Positions 1 through 8,867 of a stretch of 64,000 nt of DNA are shown in pieces. Where the stretch lies: the NCBI RefSeq assembly GCF_019297835.1, contig NZ_CP079203.1:2904501-2968500 (forward strand). The letters are read 5' to 3'. The DNA comes from Sphingomonas sanguinis. Its GTDB lineage: Bacteria > Pseudomonadota > Alphaproteobacteria > Sphingomonadales > Sphingomonadaceae. The notes under the pieces were generated by a model. The model saw nothing but the letters and a program-made list of their open reading frames with translations, was not told where the DNA came from and ran no database searches. A program made the position numbers and the translations under genes. Numbering within the stretch: the stretch's first letter is position 1; every line of letters begins with the position of its first letter.

Positions 1-2
1 TG

Positions 3-383
3 GAGGACATCACGGGATCGCGCGTGGACATGTTCGTGGCGCCGGCCTGGCTCTACTCGGAGGGGGCGCGCATCGCCCTCGCGGAGGAGGGCTTCCGCAT
101 CGCCGAGGACCACTGGCGGGTCTGGTCGCCAGAGAAGGAGGACAAGGTGCTGGCGCGCGGCCCGGTCGTGACCTGGGCGAGCCGCTCGGCTTGGCGGCGC
201 ATCAGCTCCCGCGCGGCAGCGGCGGTTCTGCGTGCATCGCTCCATCCTCTCCCGACGGTACGCGTGGCCGTCCATCCGGGCGATCTGAACTCGGACCGTC
301 TGATCGCGAGCATCGACCGGACGTTCGCCGCGTTCGCGGATCGCCGCCCGATGCGCTATGCGGACCTCCTGGGCGGCGGGTGA
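3..383 (+). CDS. Polysaccharide-deacetylase-like protein, 3' part
   Basis: The reading frame is open from the left edge of the window, so the true start lies outside; 126 codons and the stop are visible. The C-terminal sequence, with an FVAPAWLYSEGA stretch, an EDHWRVW motif and a VAVHPGD segment near the end, resembles the last part of bacterial polysaccharide deacetylase / DUF2334 family proteins, which remove acyl groups from N-acetyl sugars. The catalytic metal-binding residues would be in the missing N-terminal half, so activity cannot be judged. A strong hairpin follows directly after the stop. The family call is by recognition of motifs only. Confidence 0.6.
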   Translation, partial: EDITGSRVDMFVAPAWLYSEGARIALAEEGFRIAEDHWRVWSPEKEDKVLARGPVVTWASRSAWRRISSRAAAAVLRASLHPLPTVRVAVHPGDLNSDRLIASIDRTFAAFADRRPMRYADLLGGG

Positions 384-385
384 TC

Positions 386-414
386 TCCGCCCGGTGCCCC
401 AGGCACCGGGCGGA
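386..414. terminator. 13-bp hairpin between convergent genes
   Basis: A perfect 13-bp inverted repeat (TCCGCCCGGTGCC and its complement) with a 3-nt CCA loop lies 2 bp after the deacetylase stop and 24 bp from the end of the convergent glycine-zipper gene. There is no T-run on either side. It could act as a terminator for both strands, but this is inferred from position and symmetry. Confidence 0.65.
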
Positions 415-438
415 CGTCGCGGATCAGCAGTCGTAGTC

Positions 439-812
439 TTAGCCGCGGGCGCCGACGAGGTCGCCGAGCAAACTGCCGCCAGCCGCGCCGATGGCGGTGT
501 TGGCCAGCTTGTTCCGGTTGGAGGTCAGGTGCCCGAGCACGCCGCCGGCCAGTGCGCCAACGACAGCGCCCTTGCCCTTCCGCCACGGGCGGGGTTCGGC
601 GGCCTGCGCGACGACCGGAGCGCCGTCTCGACCGTCGCGATATCCCTGATCGTAACCGTGTTCGCGTCCGTCCTGGTAGTCGTAGTCGTAGTGCTCGGGC
701 TCGTCGTCTTCGACGACGACGCGCTCCCGCACCAAGCGCTGAGCATTCGCCGGCATGGACGTCGTGGTGACCAGCAAATGGTGGCGGTGGCGGTAGTGAT
801 GAGCTTACGCAT
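439..812 (-). pseudogene. Glycine-zipper envelope protein with frameshifted signal peptide
   Basis: The start at 812 has a good AAGGAG ribosome site and encodes a typical export-signal beginning (MRKLITTATAT), but the frame then leaves the protein. The rest of the signal peptide (LLVTTTSMPANA) and the whole mature part are read in another frame from position 777, as if one base were missing around 777-779. The mature part has an acidic, tyrosine-rich segment and then a glycine-zipper 2TM region (GAVVGALAGGVLG and AIGAAGGSLLG), as in small outer-membrane-associated proteins. Either the gene is inactivated, or a TTG at 777 is used without a full signal peptide, or the base is a sequencing error. 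Confidence 0.65.
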
Positions 813-1051
813 GACGAGCTCCTTGTCCCGGCCCTGATGCATTCCGGCCTTCATTGCTTCGACGAAGCCGTGATCGGGACACTTCACATTTGGTCGGGTC
901 ACCCGTTCACTGGCGGCATCGGTTCGACGGCCGCCGCCGCGAGGCGGCGCGGGCGCCCGCCCCGAACCGGAGAGGGGGCGCCTCGTTGGAAGACGTTGGC
1001 GCTGCCAAAGGCGGATCATGCGCTTTCCGCGACGACTCCCTGCACCGGCCG

Positions 1052-2506
1052 TCAGCTCTCCGCCGGCGGAGAGCCTCTCTCCCTCCATCCACCACCGAGG
1101 GCCTGGAACAGGCCGACCGTGTCCGAAAGCTGAGTGACGCGTGCGTCGACGATGCGAAGCTGCGCTTCCGCTGCCGACGATGCCGCGTTCAGTGCCTCCA
1201 GCGAGCCCGAGGCACCGAGTTCGATCTGACGGGTCACCATCAACCGGTTACGCTCCGCCGCCGCGTTACCCTCGTCGGCGGCGCGGAGCGCCTCCCGGTC
1301 CTCGCGCAAGGCCACGAGGGCGTCCGACACGTTGGTGAGCGCGGCCAGCACCACGCCGCGGTACTGGGCGCGTGCGCCGTCCAACGCCGCTTCGGCGGAC
1401 GCCTGCTGACGGCGCAGAGCGCCGCCGCGCACGATCGGCTGGGCGATGCCGCCGACCAGCGTCGAGAACAGGTTGCCGCCGGAGAACATCCTGCCGAATT
1501 CTATCGCCCGGCCGCCCAGGTTGCCCGTGAGGGTGATGGATGGAAGACGAGCGGCGACCGCGACGCCGACGTCGGCGCTGGCGGCGTGCATCTGCGCCTC
1601 GGCGGCGCGGACGTCGGGTCGCTGCGCGACCAGATCGGCCGGCAGCGTGAGCGGCATCGACGGCGGAAGACGCAACGCGTCGAGAGCGATCGGCGGGATC
1701 GGCGCGGAGCCCGGTTCGCGACCCAGCAGCACGTCGATGCCGGCGCGTTCATGCGCCTCCGCCTTGATGAGCGGGGGAAGCACCGCCTCGGCACGCGACA
1801 GCGCCGCACGCTGCGCTTCGATCTCCGCCGCCCCGACGTCGCCGAGCGTATGGCGGCGCAGGAAGGCCGCGAGGAACGCGCGGCGGAACACGATGGCGCG
1901 CCGCGCGGCGGCCAGCTGGTCGTGGATGCCCGCAAGACGGATCGCGGCGAGAGCGGTGCTGCTGGCGATGGTGAGGCGAGCGGCATCGAGTCGGTGCGCC
2001 TGGACCTCCGCCGTCGCACGAGCGGACTCGAGTCTCCGGGCGAGCCCGCCGAACACGTCGAGCGGGTAGCTTATCGAGAGCTGCGCGGTGCTGAGCGTGT
2101 AGTTGTAGCGCTTGTCGTCGGCCAGCACGCCGGACAGGGACCGTGAAGTACGCGTCTTCTCGCCCTGGACGCCGGCATCGATCGAGGGAAGCCGAGCTGA
2201 ACCGGCCACGTCGGCCAGCGCTCCGTACTGTCGGAGGGAGGCTTCGGCTGCGGCGATGTCGTTGTTGCGTCGCAGCGCCTCCTCGATCATCGCGTCGAGA
2301 TCCGGATTCGCGAACTGCTCCCACCAGCGTTCGGGGACCTTCGCGCCGACGATGACCGGCGAGCCGACGGCCCCCGCGCCGCTACCCGCTGTTGATGCGA
2401 GCGGGTAGCCGAGGCTCGTCGGCGGCGCTGGCGGCCTGAAGTCGGGCCCGACCGTGCATCCTCCGAGCATGAGGGCGACGAGGGTTACGTAGCGATTGCG
2501 GCTCAT
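1052..2506 (-). CDS. Outer-membrane efflux lipoprotein (RND outer-membrane factor)
   Basis: 484-residue member of the TolC/OprM/NodT family, the outer-membrane duct of tripartite RND pumps. The N-terminus is a lipoprotein signal with an LGGC lipobox, followed directly by TVGPDFRPP, the usual start of the mature OprM-type protein. Two repeated outer-membrane efflux domains follow, with alanine-rich coiled-coil segments and the AQRPDVRAAE motif near residue 330 that marks this family. The start is chosen at 2506 because ATGA overlaps the stop of the upstream RND gene, which implies coupled translation. It works with the adaptor and transporter encoded upstream. Confidence 0.9.
   Translation of the reverse strand: MSRNRYVTLVALMLGGCTVGPDFRPPAPPTSLGYPLASTAGSGAGAVGSPVIVGAKVPERWWEQFANPDLDAMIEEALRRNNDIAAAEASLRQYGALADVAGSARLPSIDAGVQGEKTRTSRSLSGVLADDKRYNYTLSTAQLSISYPLDVFGGLARRLESARATAEVQAHRLDAARLTIASSTALAAIRLAGIHDQLAAARRAIVFRRAFLAAFLRRHTLGDVGAAEIEAQRAALSRAEAVLPPLIKAEAHERAGIDVLLGREPGSAPIPPIALDALRLPPSMPLTLPADLVAQRPDVRAAEAQMHAASADVGVAVAARLPSITLTGNLGGRAIEFGRMFSGGNLFSTLVGGIAQPIVRGGALRRQQASAEAALDGARAQYRGVVLAALTNVSDALVALREDREALRAADEGNAAAERNRLMVTRQIELGASGSLEALNAASSAAEAQLRIVDARVTQLSDTVGLFQALGGGWRERGSPPAES
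1055..1074. terminator. 20-bp perfect palindrome at the end of the efflux operon
   Basis: GCTCTCCGCC followed immediately by its complement, overlapping the last codons of the outer-membrane factor gene. It could fold into a terminator stem, although no T-run follows on the minus strand. It could equally be constrained only by the code. Confidence 0.35.
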
Positions 2507-5500
2507 GCCAGCGCCTTTCCATCGGCTGCGGCCGTATGCTCGGCCTCGGTGGATTCCCGATCGTCCCGGGATCTTCTTCGCGAGAAGAGGTCGATCAGGA
2601 CCGGCTGGACCAGGAGGATGAGGATCGGGGCGAGGGTCATTCCACCGACCACGACGAGCGCCAGCGGCTTTTGCACCTGGCTGCCGATGCCGGTGGACAA
2701 TGCCGCCGGCAGCAGACCGATCGCCGCCACCAGGCAGGTCATGAGGACCGGCCTCAGGCTCTCCTCGCACGCACGATGGAGTGCGGCGGCTCGTTCGAGA
2801 CCTTCATCGAGCGCCTGGTTGAAGGCGGTCAGCACGATGATCCCGTCCATGACCGACACGCCGAGAAGCGCGATGAACCCGATGGCGGCCGATATGCTGA
2901 ACGGCGTACCCGTCAACGCGAGGGTCAGGACTCCGCCGACCAGCGCCATGGGCATGACGGACGCGGCGAGCAGCATGTCGCGCGCGGAGCCGAAGTTCAT
3001 GAACAGCAGGAGGAGGATGAGCGCAAGGCTGGCCGGCACGACTAGCTTCAGACGCGCGATGGCGCTGTCGAGATTGCCAAGCTCTCCCGCCCATTCGATG
3101 TGATAGCCGGGCGGAAGCTTCACCTGCGCGGCGACCTTCGCCTGCGCTTCGCCAACCGTGCTTCCCAGATCGCGTCCACGGACCGCGAACTTGATCGGGA
3201 GGTAGCGCTCCTGCTGCTGGCGATAGATGAAGGACGCTCCCGACGTGAGGTGGACGTCGGCGAGTTCCGACAGCGGCACCTGCCGGGTTCCGCCCCCGGC
3301 GACCGGCGCGCCGACGGTGATGCGGCGGATGGCCTCCAGGCCGTCCCGCTGCTCCGGCCTGAGGCGGACGATGATGGGGAAGTTGCGGTCGCTGGAGCGT
3401 TCGTAGAGGCGGCCGGCCTCCTGTCCCCCGATGGCGGCCCGCACCACGTCGTTCACGTCGCCCGTGTCGAGCCCGTAGCGGGCGGTGCGTTCACGGTCGA
3501 CGTCGATCCTCACCGTCGGCTGCCCGAGGAGCGGGAAGGCGGCGAGATCCGCGACGCCCTCGACGCCCGCCATGACGTCGCGGACCCGGTCGCCGAGCCG
3601 CTGCAGAGTCTCGAGGTCGGGGCCGAAGAGCTTCACCGCGTTGGCGCCCTTCACGCCGGACGACGATTCGCTCACGTTGTCCTCGATGTACTGCGAGAAG
3701 GAGAAGTCGACGCCGGGGAAGCGGGCACGCAGCCGGTCGTTCATGCGCTTCGTCAGCTCCTCTTTCGAGATGTGCCCCGGCCAGTCGGCCATCGGCTTCA
3801 GAGGAGCGAAGAACTCGGCGTTCGAGAACCCGGACGGATCGGTGCCGTCGTCGGGACGTCCTTGGTGCGACACCACCGTCTCGACCTCCGGGTAGCCGTC
3901 GATGATGCGACGGATGTCGTTCACGACGTGCTGTCCTTCCTCGATGGAGATCGAGGAGGGAAGGCTGGCGCGGATCCACATGTTGCCCTCCTCGAGACGA
4001 GGCAGGAACTCGACGCCGAGCGAGCGGACTCCGACCACCGTGCATGCCAGGAGCAGCGCCGCAACGCCTACCGTCACGGCCCGCCGTCCGAGAGCGAAGG
4101 CGGCCGCCGGTCGGTACGCGTGGCGGATGGACCGCACGATCCACGTCTCGGCTTCGGAGAGGCGATCGGGCAGCAGCAGCGCGGAAAGGACCGGCGAGAT
4201 GGTGAACGTGGCGATCAGTCCGCCGATGATCGCGTAGGCGTAGGTCTTGGCCATCGGACCGAAGATGTGACCTTCCACTCCGGAAAGGGTGAATAGCGGG
4301 ATGAAGCTGGCGATGATGATCGCCGCGGCAAAGAAGATCCCGCGATTGACCTCCCTGGCCGCCGCGAGGATCGTCGTGATCCGGCCCGACGTGGTGTCGG
4401 GAGGCGCGTCGTCGCCTCTGGCATGCGATCGCTCGGCCAGGCGTCGGTAGATGTTCTCCACCATGATGACGGTGGCGTCGACGATCAGGCCGAAGTCCAA
4501 CGCGCCCACGGACAGGAGGTTGGCGCTCTCGCCCTGGATGGTCAGGATCAGCACGGCGAAGGACAACGCGAACGGGATCGTGGTGGCGACGATCAGCGCC
4601 GATCGCAGATTGCCGAGGAACAGCCATTGGATGATGAAGATCAGCAGGATGCCTTCGGCCATGCTGTGCAGGACGGTTCTGGTGGTGAGGCCGATCAGTC
4701 CGGAGCGGTCGTAGATCCTTTCCAGCTTGACGCCCGGCGGCAGGGCGCCCGACGCGTTGATCTCCGCCACCTTCGCCTTGATCGCGGCGATCGTCGGCGA
4801 CGACTTGGCGCTTCGGTGCATGATGACGATGCCCTGAACGATGTCGTCGTCCGCGTCCTCGCCGGATATGCCGGTGCGAGGCACGTTGCCGACGCGTACC
4901 TTCGCCACGTCGCGTACGGTCACCGGCACGCCGTTGTTCTCGCCGATCAGCACGGATTCGATCTGTGCCGGATAGTGGATGAGGCCTAGTCCGCGCACGA
5001 TGGCCGACTGCGGCCCGAAGTTGATGGTCTGGCCGCCGACGTTGGCGTTGCTCTTTCCGAGTGCCGTCAGTACCTGCGGCACGGTCATGCCGTTGGCGAC
5101 GAGCCTGTCGTTGTCGATGACGACCTCGTAGGTGCGCGTCTTGCCGCCCCAGCTGATGACGTCGATCACGCCGGGGACGGTCTTTATGCGTCGCTCGACG
5201 ACCCAGTCCTGAAGGGTCTTGAGATCCATGACGGAGTATCCCGCCCCCTTCACGCGGTAGCGGAACACGTCTCCGATCGGAGAGGTCGGCGAGATGGCGG
5301 GCTTGGCGTCGTACGGCAGCGGAGGCAGCTGGGAGAGGCGATTGATGATGTTCTGCCGACCCTCGTCGTAGGACACGTCGTAGCTGAACTGCACGCGGAT
5401 GTCGGACAGGCCGAACAGCGTCGATGCGCGGACCGCCGTGACGTGCGGGATGCCGGCGAGCTGGACTTCGAGCGGCACGGTGATGTTGCGCTCGATCTCC

Positions 5501-5673
5501 TCGGCGGAGAGGCCCGGCGCCTGCGTCACGATCTCCACCATCGGCGGGACGGGATCAGGGTAGGCTTCGATGTTGAGGCGGCTGAACGCGAAGCCGCCCG
5601 CGCCGAGGAGGGTGAGCAGCAGGATGACCACGAGCGTGCGGTGACGCAGCGCGGAGGCGACGATCTTGTCCAT
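2503..5673 (-). CDS. Heavy-metal-type RND efflux transporter (CzcA/CusA family)
   Basis: 1056-residue inner-membrane proton-driven pump of the HME-RND class, the usual length for CzcA/CusA/CnrA. The N-terminus (MDKIVASALRHRTLVV) leads into the first membrane helix. The segment DFGLIVDATVIMVENI in transmembrane helix 4 is the HME-RND signature with the acidic residues of the proton relay. The gene follows the adaptor by 38 bp and overlaps the outer-membrane factor by 4 bp, giving a complete CBA-type operon. The open frame runs on upstream of 5673, but that part overlaps the adaptor gene and is not coding. The metal cannot be told from the sequence alone, and no dedicated metal regulator is adjacent. 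Confidence 0.92.
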   Translation of the reverse strand: MDKIVASALRHRTLVVILLLTLLGAGGFAFSRLNIEAYPDPVPPMVEIVTQAPGLSAEEIERNITVPLEVQLAGIPHVTAVRASTLFGLSDIRVQFSYDVSYDEGRQNIINRLSQLPPLPYDAKPAISPTSPIGDVFRYRVKGAGYSVMDLKTLQDWVVERRIKTVPGVIDVISWGGKTRTYEVVIDNDRLVANGMTVPQVLTALGKSNANVGGQTINFGPQSAIVRGLGLIHYPAQIESVLIGENNGVPVTVRDVAKVRVGNVPRTGISGEDADDDIVQGIVIMHRSAKSSPTIAAIKAKVAEINASGALPPGVKLERIYDRSGLIGLTTRTVLHSMAEGILLIFIIQWLFLGNLRSALIVATTIPFALSFAVLILTIQGESANLLSVGALDFGLIVDATVIMVENIYRRLAERSHARGDDAPPDTTSGRITTILAAAREVNRGIFFAAAIIIASFIPLFTLSGVEGHIFGPMAKTYAYAIIGGLIATFTISPVLSALLLPDRLSEAETWIVRSIRHAYRPAAAFALGRRAVTVGVAALLLACTVVGVRSLGVEFLPRLEEGNMWIRASLPSSISIEEGQHVVNDIRRIIDGYPEVETVVSHQGRPDDGTDPSGFSNAEFFAPLKPMADWPGHISKEELTKRMNDRLRARFPGVDFSFSQYIEDNVSESSSGVKGANAVKLFGPDLETLQRLGDRVRDVMAGVEGVADLAAFPLLGQPTVRIDVDRERTARYGLDTGDVNDVVRAAIGGQEAGRLYERSSDRNFPIIVRLRPEQRDGLEAIRRITVGAPVAGGGTRQVPLSELADVHLTSGASFIYRQQQERYLPIKFAVRGRDLGSTVGEAQAKVAAQVKLPPGYHIEWAGELGNLDSAIARLKLVVPASLALILLLLFMNFGSARDMLLAASVMPMALVGGVLTLALTGTPFSISAAIGFIALLGVSVMDGIIVLTAFNQALDEGLERAAALHRACEESLRPVLMTCLVAAIGLLPAALSTGIGSQVQKPLALVVVGGMTLAPILILLVQPVLIDLFSRRRSRDDRESTEAEHTAAADGKALA

Positions 5674-5711
5674 CGATTTTCCAGAGTTCAGAAGGGTGTC
5701 TTCGGCGCCGA

Positions 5712-6965
5712 TCAGCGCGTCTTGGCGGCTTCGTTGACGAAGATCGCTCCGCCGGTGACGAGCCGTTCGCCAGGATCGAGGCCGCGTACGACCTGGACCT
5801 GGTCGCCGTCGCGCTCCGCCACCGTCACGAGGCGCGGCGACAGCGCGCCGCCTGGCCCCTCGACCCATACCCGGGCGGTGTCGCCTTCGTAGATGACGGC
5901 GCTGGCGGGGATCAGCAGGGCAGGGGCTCCGGGACGCGTCGACCTGATGGCGAAGTTGGCGAACATGTCGGGCTTCAGCGCGCCGTCCGGGTTCGCGATC
6001 GTGGCGCGCACGGGAAGACGGTGGGTTGTCGGGTCTATCGCGGCGCCCACCTGTGCGACCCGTGCGTCGAACCGTCTGCCGGGCCACGCTGGCGTAGTGA
6101 CCTCGACCGCGTCGCCGACGTGGACCCTGGCCGCGTCCCGCTCCGCGATCTGAGCGACCAGCCACACGGCCGAGGGATCCGTGATGACGAAGGCCGCCGA
6201 TCCCTTGCCGTCGATGAACTGTCCCGTGGCGACGTCCCGCTTCGCGATGACGCCGCCGATCGGCGCGCGGACAGTCGTCTCCGTCGCCGCCGCTCCGGGG
6301 CGTCGCTGGAACCGCCGCACGTCGTCGTCGGACATGCCGTAGACGGTGAGCCGTCCCCTCGCTGCCGCGAGCGCCGCGGCGGCCGTGCGTTCGGCGCCCT
6401 GCGCGACCGCGACTTCGGCTTGGGCCTGCTGGTAGTCCTTCAGAGCCCCGCCCGCCGTGCGGTATATCTCGCCGACGCGCGCCGCGTTGGCATCCGCCAG
6501 CTTCAACTGCGACAACGAGGTGTCGTGCTGCGCGGACGCACTCGCGAGGGCATCGCGCGCTTCGACGACCTCCGTCGACTTCACCGTCATGAGAGGCTGT
6601 CCGGGTACGACACGCTGACCCGGCTCCACGAGCAGCCTTGTGACGAGCCCTGAGAAGGGCGGAGAGACCGGCGTGCTCCGGTTTCCATCCACCTGGATGG
6701 TGCCCGTGGCCGCGATGGCGTCCGAGATGCGGCCTGCGGCGCCGATCCTCTGGATCGTGAGTCCCGCAAGCGCGGTCGGTGACAGGTGGAGCGTGGACTT
6801 CGGGTCGGGCGATCCGGAAGCGGTGGAAGGACTGGCGTCCGTCGATCCGGCGACGCCTGCCGCCGCGAACGCTGCTCCGATCAGGCCTAGGCCCAGGCAT
6901 GTCGCGAGCAGTCGAGTTCGACGTCGAAGCCGCAAATGTCGAGGAAGCGATGATAGTAAGGTCAT
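5712..6965 (-). CDS. Periplasmic adaptor subunit of the RND pump (CzcB-like)
   Basis: 417-residue membrane fusion protein. A hydrophobic N-terminal anchor/signal (about residues 20-40) is followed by a lipoyl-type half-motif (SGLVTRLLVEPGQRVVPGQPL), a coiled-coil hairpin rich in alanine (about 120-200), the second lipoyl half and beta-barrel region (VRAPIGGVIAKRDVATGQ, about 225-250), and a membrane-proximal domain. This is the standard order for adaptors bridging the inner-membrane pump and the outer-membrane duct. It is the first gene of the minus-strand operon; the promoter should lie in the 280-bp gap to the divergent sigma factor gene. Confidence 0.9.
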   Translation of the reverse strand: MTLLSSLPRHLRLRRRTRLLATCLGLGLIGAAFAAAGVAGSTDASPSTASGSPDPKSTLHLSPTALAGLTIQRIGAAGRISDAIAATGTIQVDGNRSTPVSPPFSGLVTRLLVEPGQRVVPGQPLMTVKSTEVVEARDALASASAQHDTSLSQLKLADANAARVGEIYRTAGGALKDYQQAQAEVAVAQGAERTAAAALAAARGRLTVYGMSDDDVRRFQRRPGAAATETTVRAPIGGVIAKRDVATGQFIDGKGSAAFVITDPSAVWLVAQIAERDAARVHVGDAVEVTTPAWPGRRFDARVAQVGAAIDPTTHRLPVRATIANPDGALKPDMFANFAIRSTRPGAPALLIPASAVIYEGDTARVWVEGPGGALSPRLVTVAERDGDQVQVVRGLDPGERLVTGGAIFVNEAAKTR

Positions 6966-7181
6966 GATTGCTGGTCCCTTCGCGGACGCGACGCCGTTCG
7001 GTCGCCTTCGCGATAGACGAGGACCTGTTGTTCGCGCCTCACGGGACGACCTATGATCGAACGCGCAAGCAAGCGGGCCGCGAAGAAGGTTCAGCGTGCG
7101 AGCGGATATGGCACTGGCCGTCCCTCACACCGACGCCTTAGGCTGACCTTAAGGACGCGGTCGCTAGCGTGACGCTCGGAT

Positions 7182-7208
7182 TGAGGTGGTCGCACCACCG
7201 CTTCGTCT
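7182..7208 (+). promoter_or_regulatory. ECF-type promoter, copy 1 (before the sigma gene)
   Basis: TGAGGTGGTC at 7182-7191, 10-bp spacer, then TTCGTCT at 7202-7208, 38 bp before the sigma factor start. The same bipartite sequence with the same 10-bp spacer recurs at 11260 and 12703, each time upstream of a plus-strand gene. It is most simply read as the promoter of the neighbouring ECF sigma, making the sigma gene autoregulated. The site also holds two small inverted repeats, GGTGGT-CGC-ACCACC (7185-7199) and CTTCGTC-TCT-GACGAAG (7201-7217). Confidence 0.7.
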
Positions 7209-7245
7209 CTGACGAAGTCCGGCCGATTTCCGGCGGTGATCAGGG

Positions 7246-7776
7246 GTGTCGATCCTGAAGATGATGCATACGAACACGCTGGTCGAGGCGTTCCTGACGC
7301 GGCGTGACGACCTCAGGCGGTATTTCGCTGCGCGCGTCGGAGACGCCGAAGCCGACGACCTCGTTCAGGAGACGTATCTGCGCGCGGCGGCCACATCCGC
7401 GGAGGCCTCGGTGCGCAGTCCCGGAGCCTACCTCTATCGGCTCGGCGCGAACGTCATGCTCGACCGGATACGACAGCAGCGTGCGCGGCGAGCCCGGGAT
7501 GGTGACTGGCACGACGCGACGGTCACGTGCGCGGCGGGTGGCGACGACATGGACGATGCCGCGCCGGCCGACAGGACGCTCATCGCGCGCGAGAGACTGC
7601 GGAGACTTTCGGAAGCCTTGGGGGAGTTGCCGGAGGCGGTTCAGCGCACCTTCCGGCTTCACAAGATCGAGGGTCTCTCCCACGGTGAGGTGGCGGCCCG
7701 GCTGGGGGTTTCGCGCAGTCTGGTCGAGAAGCACATGATGCGCGCGCTCAAGCATCTGCTCACCGTCGCGGAATGA
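7246..7776 (+). CDS. ECF RNA polymerase sigma factor, FecI-like
   Basis: 176-residue extracytoplasmic-function sigma factor. Region 2 is seen as DDLRRYFAARVGDAEADDLVQETYLRA (core binding and -10 recognition, about residues 20-50). Region 4 is the C-terminal HTH around SHGEVAARLGVSRSLVEKHMM (about 145-168), which reads the -35 element. The short linker and the downstream fecR and TonB-receptor genes place it with the FecI (iron-starvation) sigma group, usually switched on by a signal relayed from the receptor. The start is uncertain: GTG at 7246, or ATG at 7261 or 7264; none has a strong ribosome site. Its own promoter copy lies just upstream. Confidence 0.88.
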   Translation: MSILKMMHTNTLVEAFLTRRDDLRRYFAARVGDAEADDLVQETYLRAAATSAEASVRSPGAYLYRLGANVMLDRIRQQRARRARDGDWHDATVTCAAGGDDMDDAAPADRTLIARERLRRLSEALGELPEAVQRTFRLHKIEGLSHGEVAARLGVSRSLVEKHMMRALKHLLTVAE

Positions 7777-7873
7777 GGATGGGATCGTTGAAGAAAGAAC
7801 TTGGGCGCCTGTGTGGTGGAACGCCGCGGGCTTCGTCTTCGATGCACGGGGCTTCTAATTGGATGAACAGGCG

Positions 7874-8857
7874 ATGAGACAGGGCGAGACGTCCGGAAGC
7901 CGCGAGGACCAGGCGGTGTCCTGGTTCGTGAGGCTGCAGGAATGCGATGACGAAGCCGTGTGGTTCGCCCACCGCGAGTGGCTGGAGGCGACGCCGGCGA
8001 ACGCGGAGGCATACGACGCGGTCGAAGCGCTCTGGATCGACGCGGACGCGCTGCGGGAGCGGGAGCCAGAGCCAGAGCGGGAGGACGTGTCCGCGCCGGT
8101 GATCGACCTCGCCGAACGGCGGACATCGCGGCGGCGCGTCCTTGTGTGGGTGCCCGCAGCGGCCGCCGCGGCGCTCGTGGCGATGGTGGCGGGTCCGCAG
8201 GCATCGCGTCTGCTCGCTCCGGCCGACGAGACGTTCCGGACCGATGCGACGCACGCCCGGGAGGTGGCTCTGGCCGACGGATCGCGCCTGACGCTCGGTC
8301 GGAACACCGAGGTTTCGGTCCGGTTCTCGGACGCCGAGCGCGGCGTGACGCTCGCGTCGGGCCAGGCCGCCTTCGACGTGCGGCACGACTCCTCCCGTCC
8401 CTTCGTCATCTCGGCCGGCGACCGCGACGTCCGGGTGCTGGGCACCGAGTTCGACGTGCTGAGGCGCGACGGAGCGTTCGGCGTCTCGGTGCGGCGGGGG
8501 CTCGTCTCCGTATCGGATGCCGCGGACGCCGGAGCGGTGACGCGGCTCCCCGCGGGCAAGGCGCTGCTCCGTCTACGTGGCGAAAGCCGCGATCGCGTGA
8601 GCGACGTCGATCTCGACAACGCGCTGGCATGGAGGGACGGACGTCTCACCTACATGAACAGCACGCTCGCCAACGTCGCGCAGGACTACCAGCGTTACGT
8701 CGGGAAGCCCGTATCGGTCGCAAGCGACGCGAGGGACCTCCAAGTCTCCGGCGTGGTGACCGCGCGTGACGAGGACGACCTGATCCGACAGCTCGAGCTG
8801 CTTCTTCCGATCCGCATCCTCCGGACCGAAGCGGGTCGGGAAATCGTCAAGAGGTAG
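7874..8857 (+). CDS. FecR-family anti-sigma / sigma regulator
   Basis: 327-residue single-pass membrane protein. The cytoplasmic N-terminal part holds the DUF4880-type segment (AVSWFVRLQECDDEAVWFAH..WLEATPANAEAYD). It is followed by a basic stretch, a transmembrane helix (VLVWVPAAAAAALVAMVAG) and a periplasmic FecR domain with the typical HAREVALADGSRLTLGRNTE start and LGTEFDV motif. The family passes a signal from the outer-membrane receptor to the sigma factor. It lies between the sigma gene and the receptor. The ATG at 7874 is chosen; an in-frame TTG at 7859 is an alternative with a GGGG run 7 bases upstream. Confidence 0.88.
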   Translation: MRQGETSGSREDQAVSWFVRLQECDDEAVWFAHREWLEATPANAEAYDAVEALWIDADALREREPEPEREDVSAPVIDLAERRTSRRRVLVWVPAAAAAALVAMVAGPQASRLLAPADETFRTDATHAREVALADGSRLTLGRNTEVSVRFSDAERGVTLASGQAAFDVRHDSSRPFVISAGDRDVRVLGTEFDVLRRDGAFGVSVRRGLVSVSDAADAGAVTRLPAGKALLRLRGESRDRVSDVDLDNALAWRDGRLTYMNSTLANVAQDYQRYVGKPVSVASDARDLQVSGVVTARDEDDLIRQLELLLPIRILRTEAGREIVKR

Positions 8858-8867
8858 ACCGTCGCCC

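Noticed and set aside
854..2146. 430-codon plus-strand open frame over the outer-membrane factor
   Set aside because: The minus strand encodes a full OprM-type lipoprotein coupled to the RND gene; the plus frame has no ribosome site or motif.
5674..6900. N-terminal 400-residue extension of the RND transporter frame
   Set aside because: This part overlaps the adaptor gene in another frame and gives Arg-rich nonsense; the RND protein begins at 5673 with a proper first membrane helix.
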